DNA from: an uncultured Roseiflexaceae bacterium
Lineage (GTDB): Bacteria; Chloroflexota; Chloroflexia; Chloroflexales; Roseiflexaceae
Assembly (NCBI GenBank): GCA_903868295.1
Contig: CAIPUQ010000558.1
Coordinates: 1 to 6,469, forward strand
Length of the DNA: 6,469 nucleotides
Direction: 5' to 3'
Part shown: positions 6,144-6,469 of the stretch, piece by piece
How the letters are laid out: each line of letters starts with the position of its first letter
Numbering within the stretch: position 1 is the stretch's first letter
Program-made: the position numbers and the translations under genes
The notes under the pieces: generated by a model
Seen by the model: only the letters and a program-made list of their open reading frames with translations
The model's database searches: none
Told to the model about the DNA's origin: nothing

Positions 6144-6469
6144 ATGCCAGAAGTTCTCACATTTGGCGAGTGTATGGCCGTGCTCTACCCACCTGATCCG
6201 GTGGTCATCGACGACGCACCGTTGCTCAAATGGGACATCGGCGGTGCCGAGGCCAATTGTGCCATCGCGCTGGCCCGTTTGGGTGTCACGTCACGCTTCC
6301 ACACGCGCATCGGCAACGATCCGTTCGGTCGGCGCATGGTTGATATCCTCAGCGGCGAAGGCGTCGACACCAGTGCCATGCAGGTCGATGCGACGCGCCC
6401 GACCGGCGTGTTCTTCCGCGAGTGGTTGGCAGACGGCGCGCGCCGCGTGTTTTATTACCGTGCCGGCTC
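6144..6469 (+). CDS. kdgK: PfkB-family sugar kinase, likely 2-keto-3-deoxygluconate kinase, cut by the right edge
   Basis: The product would phosphorylate 2-keto-3-deoxygluconate with ATP to give the substrate of the neighbouring aldolase. Only 108 complete codons are in the window, about a third of a typical 300-340 residue PfkB kinase; no stop is reached. Visible landmarks are TFGECMAVL (6-14), the substrate-binding GGAEANCAIALARLG (33-47), RIGNDPFGRRM (55-65), TGVFFREW (87-94) and RVFYYRAGS (101-109). The GG pair and the YYR block sit where Thermus 2-keto-3-deoxygluconate kinase contacts its substrate, as I recall that sequence. The ATP site and catalytic Asp (GAGD motif) lie beyond the edge. 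The position two bases after eda strongly supports this substrate. A fructokinase or another PfkB member is the main alternative, but YYR.GS is characteristic of the KdgK branch. Confidence 0.85.
   Translation, partial: MPEVLTFGECMAVLYPPDPVVIDDAPLLKWDIGGAEANCAIALARLGVTSRFHTRIGNDPFGRRMVDILSGEGVDTSAMQVDATRPTGVFFREWLADGARRVFYYRAG

Noticed and set aside
1..6469. CRISPR arrays, mobile elements, tRNA/rRNA, toxin-antitoxin or defence genes
   Set aside because: No direct repeats with regular spacing, transposase-like frames, structured RNA signatures or small paired genes were seen; essentially all sequence is accounted for by five genes and one short spacer.

Overview
The window is ordinary bacterial chromosomal sequence, densely coded and moderately GC-rich: the lines I counted by hand lay between about 52 and 65% G+C. 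There are two divergent transcription units. I see no phage genes, insertion sequences, CRISPR array, tRNA or rRNA. The gene content (a solitary trpB, an S9 oligopeptidase, a large membrane-anchored helical protein, and an eda-kdgK pair) and the protein style would fit a member of the Chloroflexota. That is a low-confidence inference, because no taxonomic marker is present.

The minus-strand unit runs from about 5412 to the left edge. In transcription order it holds an oligopeptidase B-like serine peptidase (5389-3341), tryptophan synthase beta chain (3344-2154), and a long protein with one N-terminal membrane helix (2118 to beyond position 1). The peptidase stop and trpB start overlap as ATGA. 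The next gap is 35 bases. This spacing argues for one operon. The third gene is easy to miss: its reading frame has no stop in the window, so it is open for 706 codons and truncated by the left edge.

The plus-strand unit holds a KDPG/KHG-family aldolase (5509-6141) and, two bases later, the N-terminal third of a PfkB-family sugar kinase best read as 2-keto-3-deoxygluconate kinase (6144 to the right edge). Together they would phosphorylate 2-keto-3-deoxygluconate and cleave the product to pyruvate and glyceraldehyde-3-phosphate. This is the lower part of Entner-Doudoroff-type sugar-acid catabolism.

The two units are separated by 119 bases (5390-5508). This spacer holds a perfect -10 hexamer facing left (TATAAT, 5424-5419) and a good -10 hexamer facing right (TATGAT, 5459-5464). 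The two lie inside the arms of a 10-base inverted repeat. No intrinsic terminator was seen; none is expected inside, since both units run off the window. The points most worth a second look are the large membrane-anchored helical protein, the solitary trpB coupled to a peptidase, active-site substitutions in the peptidase and the aldolase, and the symmetrical divergent promoter. I found no convincing evidence of a new defence or mobile system.
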